Assembly: GCA_012934845.2 (NCBI GenBank)
Contig: WNNJ02000390.1
Location: 91,435-155,434 of the forward strand
Direction: 5' to 3'
Length of the DNA stretch: 64,000 nucleotides
DNA from: Pomphorhynchus laevis
Lineage: Eukaryota; Acanthocephala; Palaeacanthocephala; Echinorhynchida; Pomphorhynchidae
The notes under the pieces are model-generated. The model was not told the DNA's origin. It saw only the letters and a list, made by a program, of their open reading frames with translations, and made no database searches. Below, one piece after another: positions 36,246 to 48,299 of this stretch (the stretch's first letter is position 1; each line of letters opens with the position of its first letter). A program made the translations under genes and the position numbers.

Positions 36246-36589
36246 TGATATACATTGATTACAGAGAAGTCAAAAGATGATAACTAAGAAGACAAGAAAG
36301 AAGAATATACGTACGAGAGTTCGAACGAGGAGATCGTGGAGATCTCCAACGTGCTTACAACTATTTTGAACAAATACTGACCCAAGTAATTTACATTAAT
36401 TGTAAAGATACTGCGCAATTTACTACTCAAATGGAAGAAAGAAAGCGTCCTGGTCACCTCTGCCAGAGGCATTGATTAACCTATTGTGACGGTTTCACTT
36501 CCACAAGTTCAGAGGTTCAAAATGTGCAGGTTCGGGAAAGGGGTTCCTTCAGAACTTTTTCGACCATGTGCCAGAGGCTCAATCTAAGG

Positions 36590-37425
36590 GAGCCATCATT
36601 AAGGTCATTAAATCACCATTAACAATTCCACCCGTTCTAGTCGACGACTCAAACCGGATATCGTGTCTTCAATCAGCCTGGCACAAAGAATCGACAACTA
36701 CTATACACACCGTTCAAAGTACGGGTCCTTGTAGCCACACATTTATGTGACAACATTAAACACGCATTCCAAATCGGATATGTCGGTTCATAAGTAAAGT
36801 TGCAGCTCTTAGCAATATTGTGCTTCACTTTCTTAATACCCACAACATGCAAATGTCTAAGGTCGCATAGCACATTTACGAGTAAATAAGAGCCTACGCG
36901 ACAACCGAATTACCGGATTTGCCATCAGTGATAGCAACGCCACGCAAAATTGTAACGCCAACCTAACGACAAGTCAGAACTCGCTTGTGCCAATCTACCA
37001 AACAGATAAATTAGGAAAAGGAATCCAGAGGCTGATTTCAGTCGTAATATCCACCCTATCTGCACAAGCACAGAAACTCCTGCAAATACTGCATTCTCAC
37101 GCGTACATCAGCTGTCAGAATCAACTACTCTCATTCACTAATCACACAAAACGGCACTCGTACAATCCGTTTTCGTCAATAATTATAAGTTGCGAAACAG
37201 TCCTTGCCGCGGTCAACACCTTCCCCTTAGCGTCAGAACCAGGGTTCTTAGGGCTAAGACAGGAACATCTCCAGAATATATTATGTGGCAATAGCAGTGG
37301 ATTGCTAGCTGATAATTTAAAGCACCTTGTCAACCATCTCTTTGCAGGACTCACACATTCTGAAATGGCGCTTTACATCGCAGGCAGTTAAAATGATTAG
37401 CTGGCGAGTGTGATTTCAAAAACTT
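36590..37425 (+). mobile_element. Relic of unassigned RT element (N-terminal side of RT)
   Basis: Fossil. The best part reads KLLQILHSHAYISCQNQLLS, AAVNTFPLASEPGFLGLRQE, HLQNILCGNSSGLLADNLKH and LVNHLFAGLTHSEMALYIAG. This matches the segment before RT motif A ('FP.GS.GG.DGLRPQHL') in the invertebrate repeat family whose C-terminus is seen at 11472-12990 and 60400-61152. Broken. Confidence 0.5.
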
Positions 37426-37469
37426 TTGGGCTATTGAAAATCGCAAGGAACATATTCTAAATTCCATTA

Positions 37470-38790
37470 TTCAAGGCTTAAGTTTATATACGTCAGCGCT
37501 TGTTAAAATAACGACTAAATAAATAAATACTATCAATAAATTTAAAATAAAGATAAAAAATTATAAATAAAAAATAATAATTAAGATTTTATATAATTTA
37601 TATTCATATAACAATAAAATTTATTAAAATTAAAAATATTGATTATTATAAATTGAGTAATAAATAATATACGGTGTATTCAAATAAGGATTAGAGTTAA
37701 TAAGGATGAACTGCTATGTTATCAGATTTTGAACCCTATTCATCGACCTAACATTGCAGCGGAATCAAATCCATGTTAATAACGTATATCCTCTAATGAA
37801 ATTTAATTATCCAGTATCTAATTCTAGTACAAAACATATTGTTTATTATCAATACTGAGCCTTATATATCAGCTTACCGAGCCTTCGTATTTTATACGAT
37901 ATATAAATAAAGATAAATAATAAATAATTGTATAAGATTTTATACAATTGATATTTATATCAAGTTAAAATTTAAAATATAAATCAATTTTTATGAATTG
38001 AATAATAAATAAAAGGCGATACATCATAATAAAGATTAGAAGTCACCATGAGGAATTGATATGTGATCAGGTTTCGGACCCTATTCCTCATTTGAGTAAT
38101 TTGTAACGCTTTTACATAACATTCTAATTAGAAAATATTTCTTATACAACATGATATTTTTTATAAAGATAAATAATAAATAATTATATAAGATTTTATA
38201 TCAGAATACGGAGTATCGGTCATTAGGAGGAACTGCTATGTTATCAGGTGTTTTGAACCCTAGTCATCGATAAGGTTCAAAACATTGCAGCGGGTCAAAT
38301 CCATGTTAATAACGTATATCCTCTGATGAAATTTGATTATCCAGTATTTTATTCTAGTACAAAACATATTGTTTATTATCAATCTATAAAAAATTGTCGC
38401 TTAATAGTTTAAATTTATTTTTAATAATATGTTTGCTGATTTATACTTCTCCCTAATGAGAAAAAGGAAAACAATAATCAAACTATTCGGTGTCTTGGAA
38501 ATTCGTCAAGATATTCGGTTTCTGTGTAAAATAATAAAAATAAATAATTATATAATATTTTATACAATTTGTATTTATATAACGATAAAATTTAAAAAGT
38601 CACCATTCAAGTAACGATTGCCGGAATCCAATTTGCTGCTATAATTGATTCAGTAATCAGATCAGCTCACCGAGCCTTCTTATTTTATACGATATATAAA
38701 TAAAGATAAATAATTAATAATTGTATAATATTTTATACAATTGATATTTATATCAAGTTAAGATTTAAAATATAAATTCAGATTGAAATT
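37470..38790 (+). repeat. Repeat X cluster, four partial copies in tandem
   Basis: Units at about 37470-37858, 37860-38105, 38155-38395 and 38645-38790, all on the plus strand. They share 'tattttatacgatatataaa', 'ggaactgctatgttatcag' and 'aaaacatattgtttattatc'. The first and third keep a partly paired stem (CTGCTATG with CATTGCAG). The cluster ends where LINE B begins. Confidence 0.75.
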
Positions 38791-38842
38791 CTTAGCTGCT
38801 AACTAAGAACTACTTACAATTAATATACACAAATTACAATCG

Positions 38843-38990
38843 TCCAGCTTTACAAGCTCATACAAGTCCAGCTTTACAAGCTCATACAAGTCCAGCTCAT
38901 ACAAGAGAAAAACGTTTGAGAGATTAATATACACACAAATTACAATCGTCCAGCTTTACAAGCTCATACAAGTCCAGCTCATGCAAGACT
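38843..38990 (+). repeat. 24-bp tandem repeats in LINE B leader
   Basis: Unit 'tccagctttacaagctcata' plus 'caag', twice in a row from 38843, then a short unit. The whole block recurs once more after 'aaattacaatcg' near 38940. Confidence 0.8.
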
Positions 38991-39213
38991 AACTAAATTG
39001 GATTAACTAGCTACATTGGATTACTAACTACTTACAAAGAGAGAGCAAAGAGAGGTCATACAAAGTAAATACAATATCGTATAAAAATCTAAAGGAGAAC
39101 TTAAATTAGAAGAACCTAAACCTAAAAACCTATACCAGAAGAACCTACACAATCTTTATTGAAATCTACACAAGAGACTTTACTCTGATAAAGTCTGAAT
39201 ATACATTCATATA

Positions 39214-40374
39214 ATGGTCAAACAGAGGAAGACTACAAAGCAAGGTGATGCTGCCAAGTTTGTGGATTATCAGGTTCGGTGTTCAAGTGAAGATTGTCAT
39301 GTGTGGACAAGTGTTTCAGTTCCCGAAGAAAAGAAAACAGCTCTGTCTAATGCATCTTTCTACTGCGGGTACTGCTGCGCATCGTTGATAAATGATTTGA
39401 AGACGGAATCTACCCCTTGGTTGTCGGTCAGTCGAGTTGTAATTCTCTTGGACCCATATCAGCTTCACCAATTCCAAAAAACACAAGTGCCGGTCAAAGT
39501 AAGGAAGTTCTTATTTCCAAATCTACTAAGAATGTTGAAAATTCCAGTCATAGTGATGGAAGCTATTCTAACTCTATATATCCCTCCTCAAGTCTTAACT
39601 CTATATATCCCTCCTCAAATCTTGCAAATAATCCAAATGAATATAGATTTAACTGTAGAGGGTGAGACTGTAGCCATGGATGTTCCAGTGCATTTACCTG
39701 ATGTTACTAATGATGAAAATACATATTGTCAGGTTTTGAATCATGGTCATATGTCTGATAATGGGACTGTCAAAAAGAAGGAACAAGCGTCAACGATAAG
39801 TCAACATACACTATCCGCAGTGTCACGTGACAGTCTCGAATTGCAAATTGGTAATAATAGGAAACACACCGCTGATCGATGTAGATCTGTTATTCTGGCC
39901 AATGTAAGAGAATCTTTATTTGAGAACGCACAAGTACGTCTTAACGAGGACGTCCAGAGTGTGAGATTTATATTGACGCAGGTACTTGGTTCTTGCAATG
40001 TGGATATTGTCAAACGTGTTAAACTCGTTGCATTATTTTGACTGGGTAAGCGTGATACACTTAGTAATAGGCCGCGTTTACTCAAGGCCGTATTTAGAGA
40101 GCAGTCACATGCTGAGTTAATTCTTCGGAATTCATATCGTTTAAAAGGATCCCATGTTAGTCTCTTAAAAGATCTTGACGCTCTTCAAAGGGAGAAATTG
40201 TCTCAAGCTAAGAAAGAACTTGCATCTCGTGTTGCACTTGGTGAGAGCAATCTATGTGTGCAAAATTTTCAAGTAGTGAGGCGACGCATTCGAATCAGTT
40301 GGTCCCCACTAGATGTATCGCCTATCATGAATGTGGAGGGTTTTGGCAAGGTCTTACAGCATATAAGTGCCTAG
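39214..40374 (+). pseudogene. LINE B ORF1
   Basis: Starts MVKQRKTTKQGDAAKF. N-terminal finger: QVRCSSEDCHVWTSV ... ASFYCGYCCASL (Cys pair, W, Cys pair). C-terminal domain: SVILANVRESLFENAQ, VRFILTQVLGSCNVD, KRDTLSNRPRLLKAVF and ESNLCVQNFQVVRRR. One in-frame TGA at 40039-40041 replaces the Arg codon expected from LINE A (VFRLGK). Overlaps ORF2 by about 120 nt. Confidence 0.82.
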
Positions 40375-43244
40375 CTGATTTGGGATCTGAAGTGTGTCAG
40401 ATTGCTAGAGATGATATTATTACTCGCACTGGTGTGAATAAAAGTCATAGTATATTTTATTGTAATGTTCGGAGCTTGTTACAGAAAGTCGATGAGCTAA
40501 AGTTTAGGATCGAGTCTGTTAATCCAATTATAGTTGCTATTACAGAATCTTGGCTTAATTGTGATGTATCCGATGCTGAGGTATCCATCCCAGGCTATTC
40601 TTTGTTCCGTAGTGATCGGATAGGGGGTAGGGGTGGTGGCGTAGCTCTCTTTATGAGAGACGAAGTTAAGATGCGCGTTTCGAGTAAGTCGTCTATTGAT
40701 AGAGTTGAGAGTTTGTGGTGTCAGGTGAAGTTTGATAACAGCTCACCCATCATAATGGGTCTTGTGTATCGTGCTTTTAAGGCAATATCTAAGACACTCA
40801 TTGAAGAGATAGAGTTGTATACGCAAAGAGATTGTGATACTGTGATAATTGGGGATCTGAATATGCCAGATGTTGAATGGACTTCGAATACGGTTCTTCC
40901 TACTTGTGATAGTGAATCTTGTGACCTTATGGAGTGTTTTACTTATTGTGGTCTTGCTCAATTTGTTGATGTACATACTCGCTTTTCAAATTGTAGTTCT
41001 TCCCTTCTTGATCTTTGCCTATCGACAAACAGTCAATTAATCAGTAGTATCCAATATGATTCTCCTGTTGGTTTGTCTGATCACTGTGTAGTTAAAGTTT
41101 TGCTAAATATACAAATGAGGGTGTTTCATCATGCTCGGTACAAACGTCAGATTAATGTCTTTCGGGCGAACTATGATGTTATTACATCAAAGCTGCATAG
41201 AGTAAGTTGGCCTGATCCGGCTGTTGTCGGAGTTGACGAGGCCTGGGATCATTTTCGCGTGACGCTTTATTCTCTAATGGTAAAATTCTCACCTTTGAAG
41301 TTTAAGACTAGTCGGAAAAGCGCTCGTTGGTTTGATACTGAGCTGGCTACTGCGATGAAGGCTCGTGACTTCAGTTTCAAATGCTTTAAGGGTGGGTTTT
41401 GTGAATATGGTGTTTATAAGCAGGCGAGAAATTTCTTCAATTCTTTAAAGCGACATAAGCGCTATTTATTTGAAAATGGTCTAGCTCATAGTTGTAGACA
41501 TGATCCCAAAGCTCTCTTTCTATATGTGAATCGTAGTAGGAACGCTAATAAAACAATTGGCCAATATTTTGATAGCGTTATTGAAGACGATCTTGCTGAG
41601 ATGTACTCGAGGCATTTTTAATTGGACAAAGAGACTACAAACGAGTATTCTGAACCTATCCAGAACAGTGAGACGATAAGAGGTGCTAGTGTTTCATATC
41701 CTAGTTTAGATAAAGCTAATTTGATAACTCCTGAGAAAGTCTTAGCTGAACTGCATCGTCTTAAAGAGACAAACTCCAAAGGTGTTGATTTGTTACCTTC
41801 GATATATCTTCGTCGAATAGCATACTCAAAATATATACCACTTTGTAACATATTTCGACAATCTATTATTGATACGACTCTTCCAAAAGATTGGAAACAA
41901 TCGATTACTCACCCCATCTTCAAAAAGGGTGATAGATCTTCAGTAGACAATTACAGACCAGTAAGTATTACTTGCTTATGTTGTAGAATGTTAGAGCGAA
42001 TTATACATGGTTATATGGTCAAGTTTTATAGTGAGAATAATGTAATAGCTTCTGAGCAACATGGTTTCTGTAAGGGTTATTCGACAGTTACTAATCTACT
42101 CGCATCCCATCTTGATTGGTCAGCTAATAAAGCCGTATCCATTGTTACTGACATCATATTCTTCGATTTCTCTAAGGCATTTGACAGAGTAGACCATAGA
42201 TTCCTCCTAAATAAACTAGAGAAAACTGGCATTCCATTTTTGCTTGTTAGATGGATTGCATCGTTTTTAAGCAATCGTAGTTATTGTGTGCATGTAGATA
42301 ATTTTTACTCTTCTTCGCGGCCATGTAATATAGGGGTGCCTCAAGGTTCAGTATTGGGTCCATTGTTATTTAGTGTCTACATCAACGATATCCCGGAATT
42401 TATTGATTCTCGAATGCTTTTATATGCAGACGATTTGAAAATCTGGCGGGCAATTCGTTTACCCAATGATATAGTTAAACTGCAACGGGATATCGATGAA
42501 GTCGAAAATTAGGCTCTGCACAATAGGTTGATTGTAAATATATCAAAATGCAAACATTTACGTGTTTGTGGCGGAAATGCTCAATCTTTAGCTAATTATA
42601 GCTTTCAAAGCAGTGATATAGAACGAGTGAACAAATATAAGGACTTGGGAGTGTAGATAAACAGTGATTTGAGTACCGTCACACATACTGAACATGCATG
42701 TTCAAATGCGTTTGGGATAATCGGTCAACTTCGACGCACTTTCATTGCACTCAATCAATTTGCCCTACGTCCGCTAATCTTTGCTCATGTGTTGAGCCGT
42801 CTTCTATATGCTGCGCCGTGTGTGTATCCCCAAAATTCAAAAGAACATATTAGTTCAGAGAGGGTACTTCATAGAGCTACCAAGCTAGCACCGCAACTGA
42901 AATTTTTGTCGTACCCTGATCGATTAAAAGCACTTGGACTTGAGACTGTCACGTGGACCCGCCGATACATCGATATGAGTATGGTCTGGCAAATTCTTAA
43001 TGATTTGGATCATCCACTTCGAGATTGTCTTCATTTGCGCTCATCCAATATCCTCCGAGGCCATGGTTTAACCCTGCGACGTGAAAGGATAAGAAAATCA
43101 CGAGCTGTCCAATTTGATCGGCGAGTTGTATCTCTGTGGAATAGGCTTGGAGAGTCAACAGTGTGCAGTAGCAATATCAACGAATTCAAAAAGAAATTAC
43201 GGATGGAGGATGCCATGGGGAAAGCTGCTTTTCCGTATTTGTGA
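40254..43244 (+). pseudogene. LINE B ORF2 (endonuclease, reverse transcriptase)
   Basis: One frame throughout, interrupted only by TAA 41619, TAG 42510 and TAG 42654. Endonuclease: FYCNVRSLLQKVDELKF, AITESWLN, RGGGVALFM, IIGDLNMPDVEW, LSDHCVVKVL. RT: NYRPVSITCLCCRMLERI, FFDFSKAFDRVDHRFL (A), GVPQGSVLGPLLFSVYIND (B), LLYADDLKIWRAI (C), KYKDLGV. C-terminus: LRGHGLTLRRERIRKSRAV and VVSLWNRLGESTV. All catalytic boxes are present. Confidence 0.88.
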
Positions 43245-43559
43245 TACTTTTATTATATTTTCTTTTTTCTGCAGTGAACCAGCCAATTAAGCCATGCTTT
43301 TATGTGCTGTTGAAACATTAATAAGAATAGTATGTTTAGGATCAAATTAAGTTTATATCGCTATTTTAATGTAGCTGTATATATAGAGAGCACCGTTAAA
43401 CTAAGAAACATTGTATTCAAGCTTTGCAACTGAAGCATCTTCGATAAATGCTATGTTCGAATTTGATAAGTGAAAACATGTGCGGTGCTTCAAAAGATTC
43501 AACAAAACTCATATTTTTCAGTGCAGTTCTACCAAATAAAGCAAATATGTGTAGATGTT

Positions 43560-44403
43560 CCTAATTATTTTGTTTCAAACACGAAAGGGGAACTCCGTGC
43601 CGAAATTAGTCAATGTGATGGTTGTTAATTATCTGCAATCCTTTGAAAGAAGATTTCTATTTGATATTTTTCCCATAGATTTCTCTGAATTATTTAAAGA
43701 TAGAAGTATCTACAATTTTGTTAAATGTTTCTAGTCTGGAATCAGAATTTATTTTTGTACGTCTGATCTGGCCTCTGAGTACTTAGATTATTTTGAAAAT
43801 CTTTTCCCAAATATGGTTCAACAACCTATAAGCATATTCAAGCTTCCTTGAAATTATCGAACTTTCCACCTTACGCAACGGATGATAATCAAAAGGATTT
43901 TGAGGATGCGTTCTAAGTTTACAACGTTCGACCCATTATGGGGAAGAATGGATAGCAACTTACGGTGACCTTCAGCTCTTCTAATGTAGACCAAGCCCAA
44001 TGTCTGGCTAACAGTAAATTCAATTCGTTTCTTAATTATAATATATCATTCCCAATGATTAATGCCGATGACCTTACGTTCACCCACTGCAACGGATGTC
44101 ACCAATAGGGGGCACTGGCCTTCCACCTGTTCCAGTCCCCGTACTTGCGGTGTGTGTGGATCAGGAGACGAACATGAGGGGAAGTGTAATATTTTCTTTC
44201 AGTGTTTGAATTGCGGTGATCCGCACCCGGCTTGGTCACGGAGGTGCCTTGTATTCAAGGGTTACAAACAGAAGCACATTGGTGCACCGGCCCGTTCGGC
44301 GGACTTTGCTTATGCCTCCATCTCTAAAGTGGCCAGAATTACCGATTGTGAGATTTTGAAAATTATGAACTCAGAACTGCAAGCCTATGAAGACATATTT
44401 TAA
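43560..44403 (+). mobile_element. LINE ORF1 fragment, zinc-knuckle type (I/Jockey-like)
   Basis: Early part: SEYLDYFENLFPNMVQQ then frame changes. The last 114 codons are open: RTCGVCGSGDEHEGKC then FQCLNCGDPHPAWSRRC, paired CCHC-type knuckles, and ASISKVARITDCEILKIMN. A second copy of the family is on the minus strand at 50334-51060. Confidence 0.75.
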
Positions 44404-44479
44404 ACACTTATTGTTCACCTGATACAAAATACAGAGGAGTCCGACTCTCCTCCGGCATTCAGTACGTTGAAATCCAAAA

Positions 44480-45412
44480 ACCCGGTCTCATAAAATAAGA
44501 CCTGGGTCTAAACAGAGTTTAGCTTCTTTTAAACTAGCAAGAAAAAATCCAACTCGCTAGGCTATTGCCTCTACAGGAAATGAAGCAGTCACATTGTGAG
44601 AGAGACGGTCTTCAGGTCGGATGTTATCACCACACTCAAGTCAGTAAACTTTTTGACTTTCTGGATCATCACTCCTCAAATAAAGTATTGTGTATCCGAG
44701 AAACGTCGGCCAATATGTATTTGATCACACTTAGCTACGTTCAATCTGAAGCCATGAGTATGTACCCACAAATGGATCATATTGAGATCAGACTGAACAG
44801 AGTCAACATCCAATTACGATGTAATTTGGTTCCATATTTTAAAGTCGCCAGCGTACATCAGAGATGCCGGATGGGTCACACTAGGGAGCTCATTTACATA
44901 CAACGTGAACAACATGGGTGAGAGAATAGAGCCCTGTACAACACCACAGGTCATTGAAATGGCTGAAGACAGACACCCATCATGACGAACATAGAACCTT
45001 ATGTTATGAAGATAATCCGCAATCCAGTCTATTAACCATGAATCGAATGATTAATGCCAAAGAGTTCGGATAAGATTATCGTAAGGTACAATAAAAATAA
45101 TGTCGATATATGCACTCGGGTTTCAAAGAAAACCATTTAAATACCGTCTATTTAGAAAAATAGACGGTATTCCGTCTGGCCCCGCCAAGTTAGTAGATTT
45201 TAGGTTTTTGAGTGTATTATTAACAAAGATCGGACTGACTATTTGATGATGTCTTGGTGAGCATGAAACTAGTGGTTGATGTTCGGAGGATTTCATTGGA
45301 TCAGCAACTGTATCGAAGAATACACCACCAAAGTGTGTAGCAAATATGTTCGGAAAGCATTTTTGATCGGTCGTTGTATTATCGTTGGGATCGGTTAACA
45401 CAGAAAGCTGGC
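44480..45412 (-). mobile_element. LINE H fragment (linker and RT)
   Basis: 45401-45123 reads FPNIFATHFGGVFFD, KNLKSTNLAGPDGIPS, the segment before RT. Further left, in broken frames: VNELPSVTHPASLMYAGDFK (box C region), DSVQSDLNMIHLW and RLNVAKCDQIHIG. The part between is missing or scrambled, and a perfect hairpin lies at 45141-45170. Confidence 0.65.
45141..45170. repeat. Perfect 13-bp hairpin inside LINE H
   Basis: ataccgtctattt 45141-45153 and aaatagacggtat 45158-45170, loop agaa. It lies at the point where the LINE H reading frame stops matching its relatives. Confidence 0.85.
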
Positions 45413-45451
45413 ATCAAGACGATAAGAGAGTCGAAGAAAACAGATTTATAG

Positions 45452-45940
45452 TTACGTGGCAAATGCATGCCGGCGCACGCTTACATGACCACAACAGCAA
45501 ACAAAAATCTAAATTATGTGTCGAGAAGGTTAGAACGGAGGAGGTATTTGAATGTGATAAAAGAGGGAGCTCGGCGGACGTCGAGAGCGAGCTGATTTCA
45601 GGCGAGGGGGCAGCTACGAGGAAGGATCGGAGACCGTAGTTGTTAGAGTATCTGGGAACGTGGAGTAAGATAGAATGACGGGAACGCAGCGATAGAGATG
45701 TATGGCGAGTGTAGTCTAAGAAAGGGAGGTTGATGAACGATGGGGAGCCGACAGCGATGAGACGAAAAGTGGCGAAAAAGGCGGAGTTGGATGCGGGTAG
45801 TGGGCCAGGTGAGTTGGACAAGATGTGTGGATGTGCGGTCAGTGATACCACAGGTCGAAGCGATGGAGACCGATAGGATAGTCCGGTCTGATATCGAAAG
45901 TATGAATAGAAGCGGCGAAGATCAGTGCGAATGAATTGGA
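45452..45940 (-). mobile_element. LINE C 3'-end fragment, inverted
   Basis: The minus strand has SPSFINLPFLDY, LRSRHSILLHVPRYSNNYGL and RSFLVAAP, the LINE C ORF2 end. The tail at 45452-45500 has the hairpin gcgtgc/gcatgc (one G-U pair). It is fused to LINE H in the same orientation. Confidence 0.8.
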
Positions 45941-46059
45941 TAGCACTCATTTTATATAATTTCCGTTTTACTACGGATAAGAGATATACACGATTCCGGA
46001 TTACTATGAAATCGTCAAAAGTGAGATATCCATCGTGGAATATTAAGCATGCCCTCGTT

Positions 46060-46400
46060 CCTCTCATTTTTGGAGGACCGCATTTCAGAATCGAACCATA
46101 TTTTACTCACTAAGGATAAACGAACTATGCGCAGTGGAGTAGATCGTCAATTTACTGACATGATGATGTTGTGAAAGATACACCGTAGTTGTTTTAGAGT
46201 GAAGAAGAAGGGAAAAGGGTATACAACTTGCTGCAAGAGATGGTTTGCTCGAGCAAAATATATTTTTAATGGATATTGTGGATTCAACAACTAATGTGAC
46301 ATAGATATCAGCATGTATGCAACCGAACTGACTGTGTGATACTTTTACTGATATGATATTTCTGTTTGATATCCGTACTCCGCCACGACGAGACGCCATG
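46060..46400. other. Spacer, nothing recognised
   Basis: Mixed-composition DNA between two LINE fragments. No convincing ORF or repeat match. Confidence 0.35.
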
Positions 46401-47360
46401 CGCCCCGATGACATACGTATCTGTCAATGCTAATTTCACTATCACCGTGGGATGGAATTGTGTTCTGTATGCTGACGACTTTATGTTTTGGCGTTGTATA
46501 GAATCATCAAAAGACGTTGAATTATTGCAATGCGAGTTGAATATGATGCTTAGATGGTCTAGAAATAACAAATTGGATATTAATTATGAGATGTGTGCGC
46601 ACATGACAATCGGTAAGGCATCCAATTCCTCATATTTCTCAGGGCAAAAAGAAATAAGTACGGTTAGTACGTATAAAGATTTTAGTATTATAACTAGTGG
46701 CTCTATGTGTTTTAAAGAGCACTCTTGATATATTTCAGCAAAATGTCTTCGGTTTTTCTGGTGTATTCGCCGCTCGTTATCGATACTTACCCCTCGAATT
46801 TTTAAGACAGTATTCTCCGCATTTTTGCTACCGATCATTGAATACGGCCTTTCAGCTGCCGCACCAATTTTTGTTAGAGATACCTTGACGATCGAAATAG
46901 TGCTACGAGTATCTCCCAATCATGTATTAGGTTTCCAAGGTTTGTCTTATGAGCGCCGTCTTGAGATATTAGAAATGAACACCCTTGAATCACGTAGATC
47001 ATTTATCGACCTCGTTTATTTGCATCGCTTAGTTATGCTTGGTTATGGGCGTGATTATTTAAAACAACTAACTTCAATTAACACTCACAATCGCACAAGA
47101 GGACATAAAGCTAAATTGAGAAAGTAGCAAGTATGCAAATCGGTGATTATAAAGTCATTTCCGTATCGCGCGATCAATGCTTGGAATAAATTGGACAGCT
47201 CAATAGTTACTACGCAGTCGACTAAAGAATTTCGTCAGAAATTAAAACATTTATCTTGCGGATGATTTTTTATTTTATTTTTGTTTTTATTTCTATATTA
47301 CCCACATGTCCAACATTAAGAGCTGTACTGAGCTCCTCTGTTGTGTTCTATAATAATAAA
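46400..47360 (+). mobile_element. LINE I fragment (CR1/Jockey-like RT end)
   Basis: CVLYADDFMFWRC (motif C), LNMMLRWSRNNKLDINYEMC, TYKDFSIIT, then in another frame IIEYGLSAAAPIFVRDTL, GLSYERRLEILEM, and INAWNKLDSSIV to the end. It is followed by a short 3' UTR ending 'ctataataataaatag'. Frame changes near 46720 and a stop near 47127. Confidence 0.78.
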
Positions 47361-48299
47361 TAGAAATATTATTTAATTTTACAAATTTTCAAACACAGAT
47401 TTGCCTTTTAAAATTTTTGCAAAATTAAATGATCTTTCGTTTTGTTGCTGTTCAAATCAATTAAAGAAAAGAAAATTCGATTGATAATGCGCTACAATTT
47501 TAACACTTTCGATCTTTATTTTTCAATTCGAACAAATCAAAGCATAAGCTTACCTAGACGAATAATTGGAAAATCCAAAATTTTAGTACCACAATATCGG
47601 CTTTCAGCTAATTTTTTATCATAATTAAACCAAGACGAAATATAACAATCTCTTTTTGCTTTGAAACAGAAATAACTTTGTTATTATTAGATGTTCATGT
47701 ACACATTTTGTGTATTTAAGATCTTAATTTCAAGAAACGATCTAATAAACATACTAAAATGTCTTAAAGGGCATTAGTCTGTTTTACTGTTTCTTCTTAC
47801 TCGATGCAGCCAGAGGATTAACCATCACCGTTGCGTAGCGACAATTCTGAGACAACTCGCACATTTTTTTTATTGAAAGAAGGCTTGTTCCATCTAACTT
47901 GTTTCATCTAACTCTTCCCAATGTTAGCTTGTACCATATAAAATCTCTTGCGAGTAAGTCAGTTTTAAAGGCAAATCGGTCCTTTACAAATTAAATTTGT
48001 GATAAAGACAAGATCTTAGGTATGTTCATAAGAAGACAGATGTGATCATCCAAGTTAATTATATTATCGTGGTCTTGATTTATCATGGCTTACAACCACT
48101 AGATTCTATTATTTATTATATAATAAATTTCAAATTTTAACACGATATAAAATCTTATAGACATCTATAATGTAAAATCTTATTTGAGACACGTTATTTA
48201 AGAAAACGTCTCAAATATTATTATTTATTACAAGACTTTAACACATAAAAGAGTCATTTTGTCTGATCACAATATTAAGGGAAGGAAAAAAGAAAGAAA
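47361..48299. other. Spacer without recognised gene
   Basis: AT-rich. Only short ORFs with no familiar motif. Confidence 0.4.

Larger units (their letters stand above)
38800..43345 (+). mobile_element. LINE B (CR1/Jockey-like), near full length
   Basis: A 5' leader with 24-bp tandem repeats, then ORF1, ORF2 overlapping it, and a short 3' UTR to about 'ttaataagaatag'. The only damage seen in the ORFs is one in-frame stop in ORF1 and three in ORF2, with no frameshift, so it is a fairly young copy. Confidence 0.88.

Noticed and set aside
45385-45639. Charged plus-strand ORF (MGSVNTESWHQ...)
   Set aside because: Antisense to the LINE C tail and LINE H. No support as a gene.
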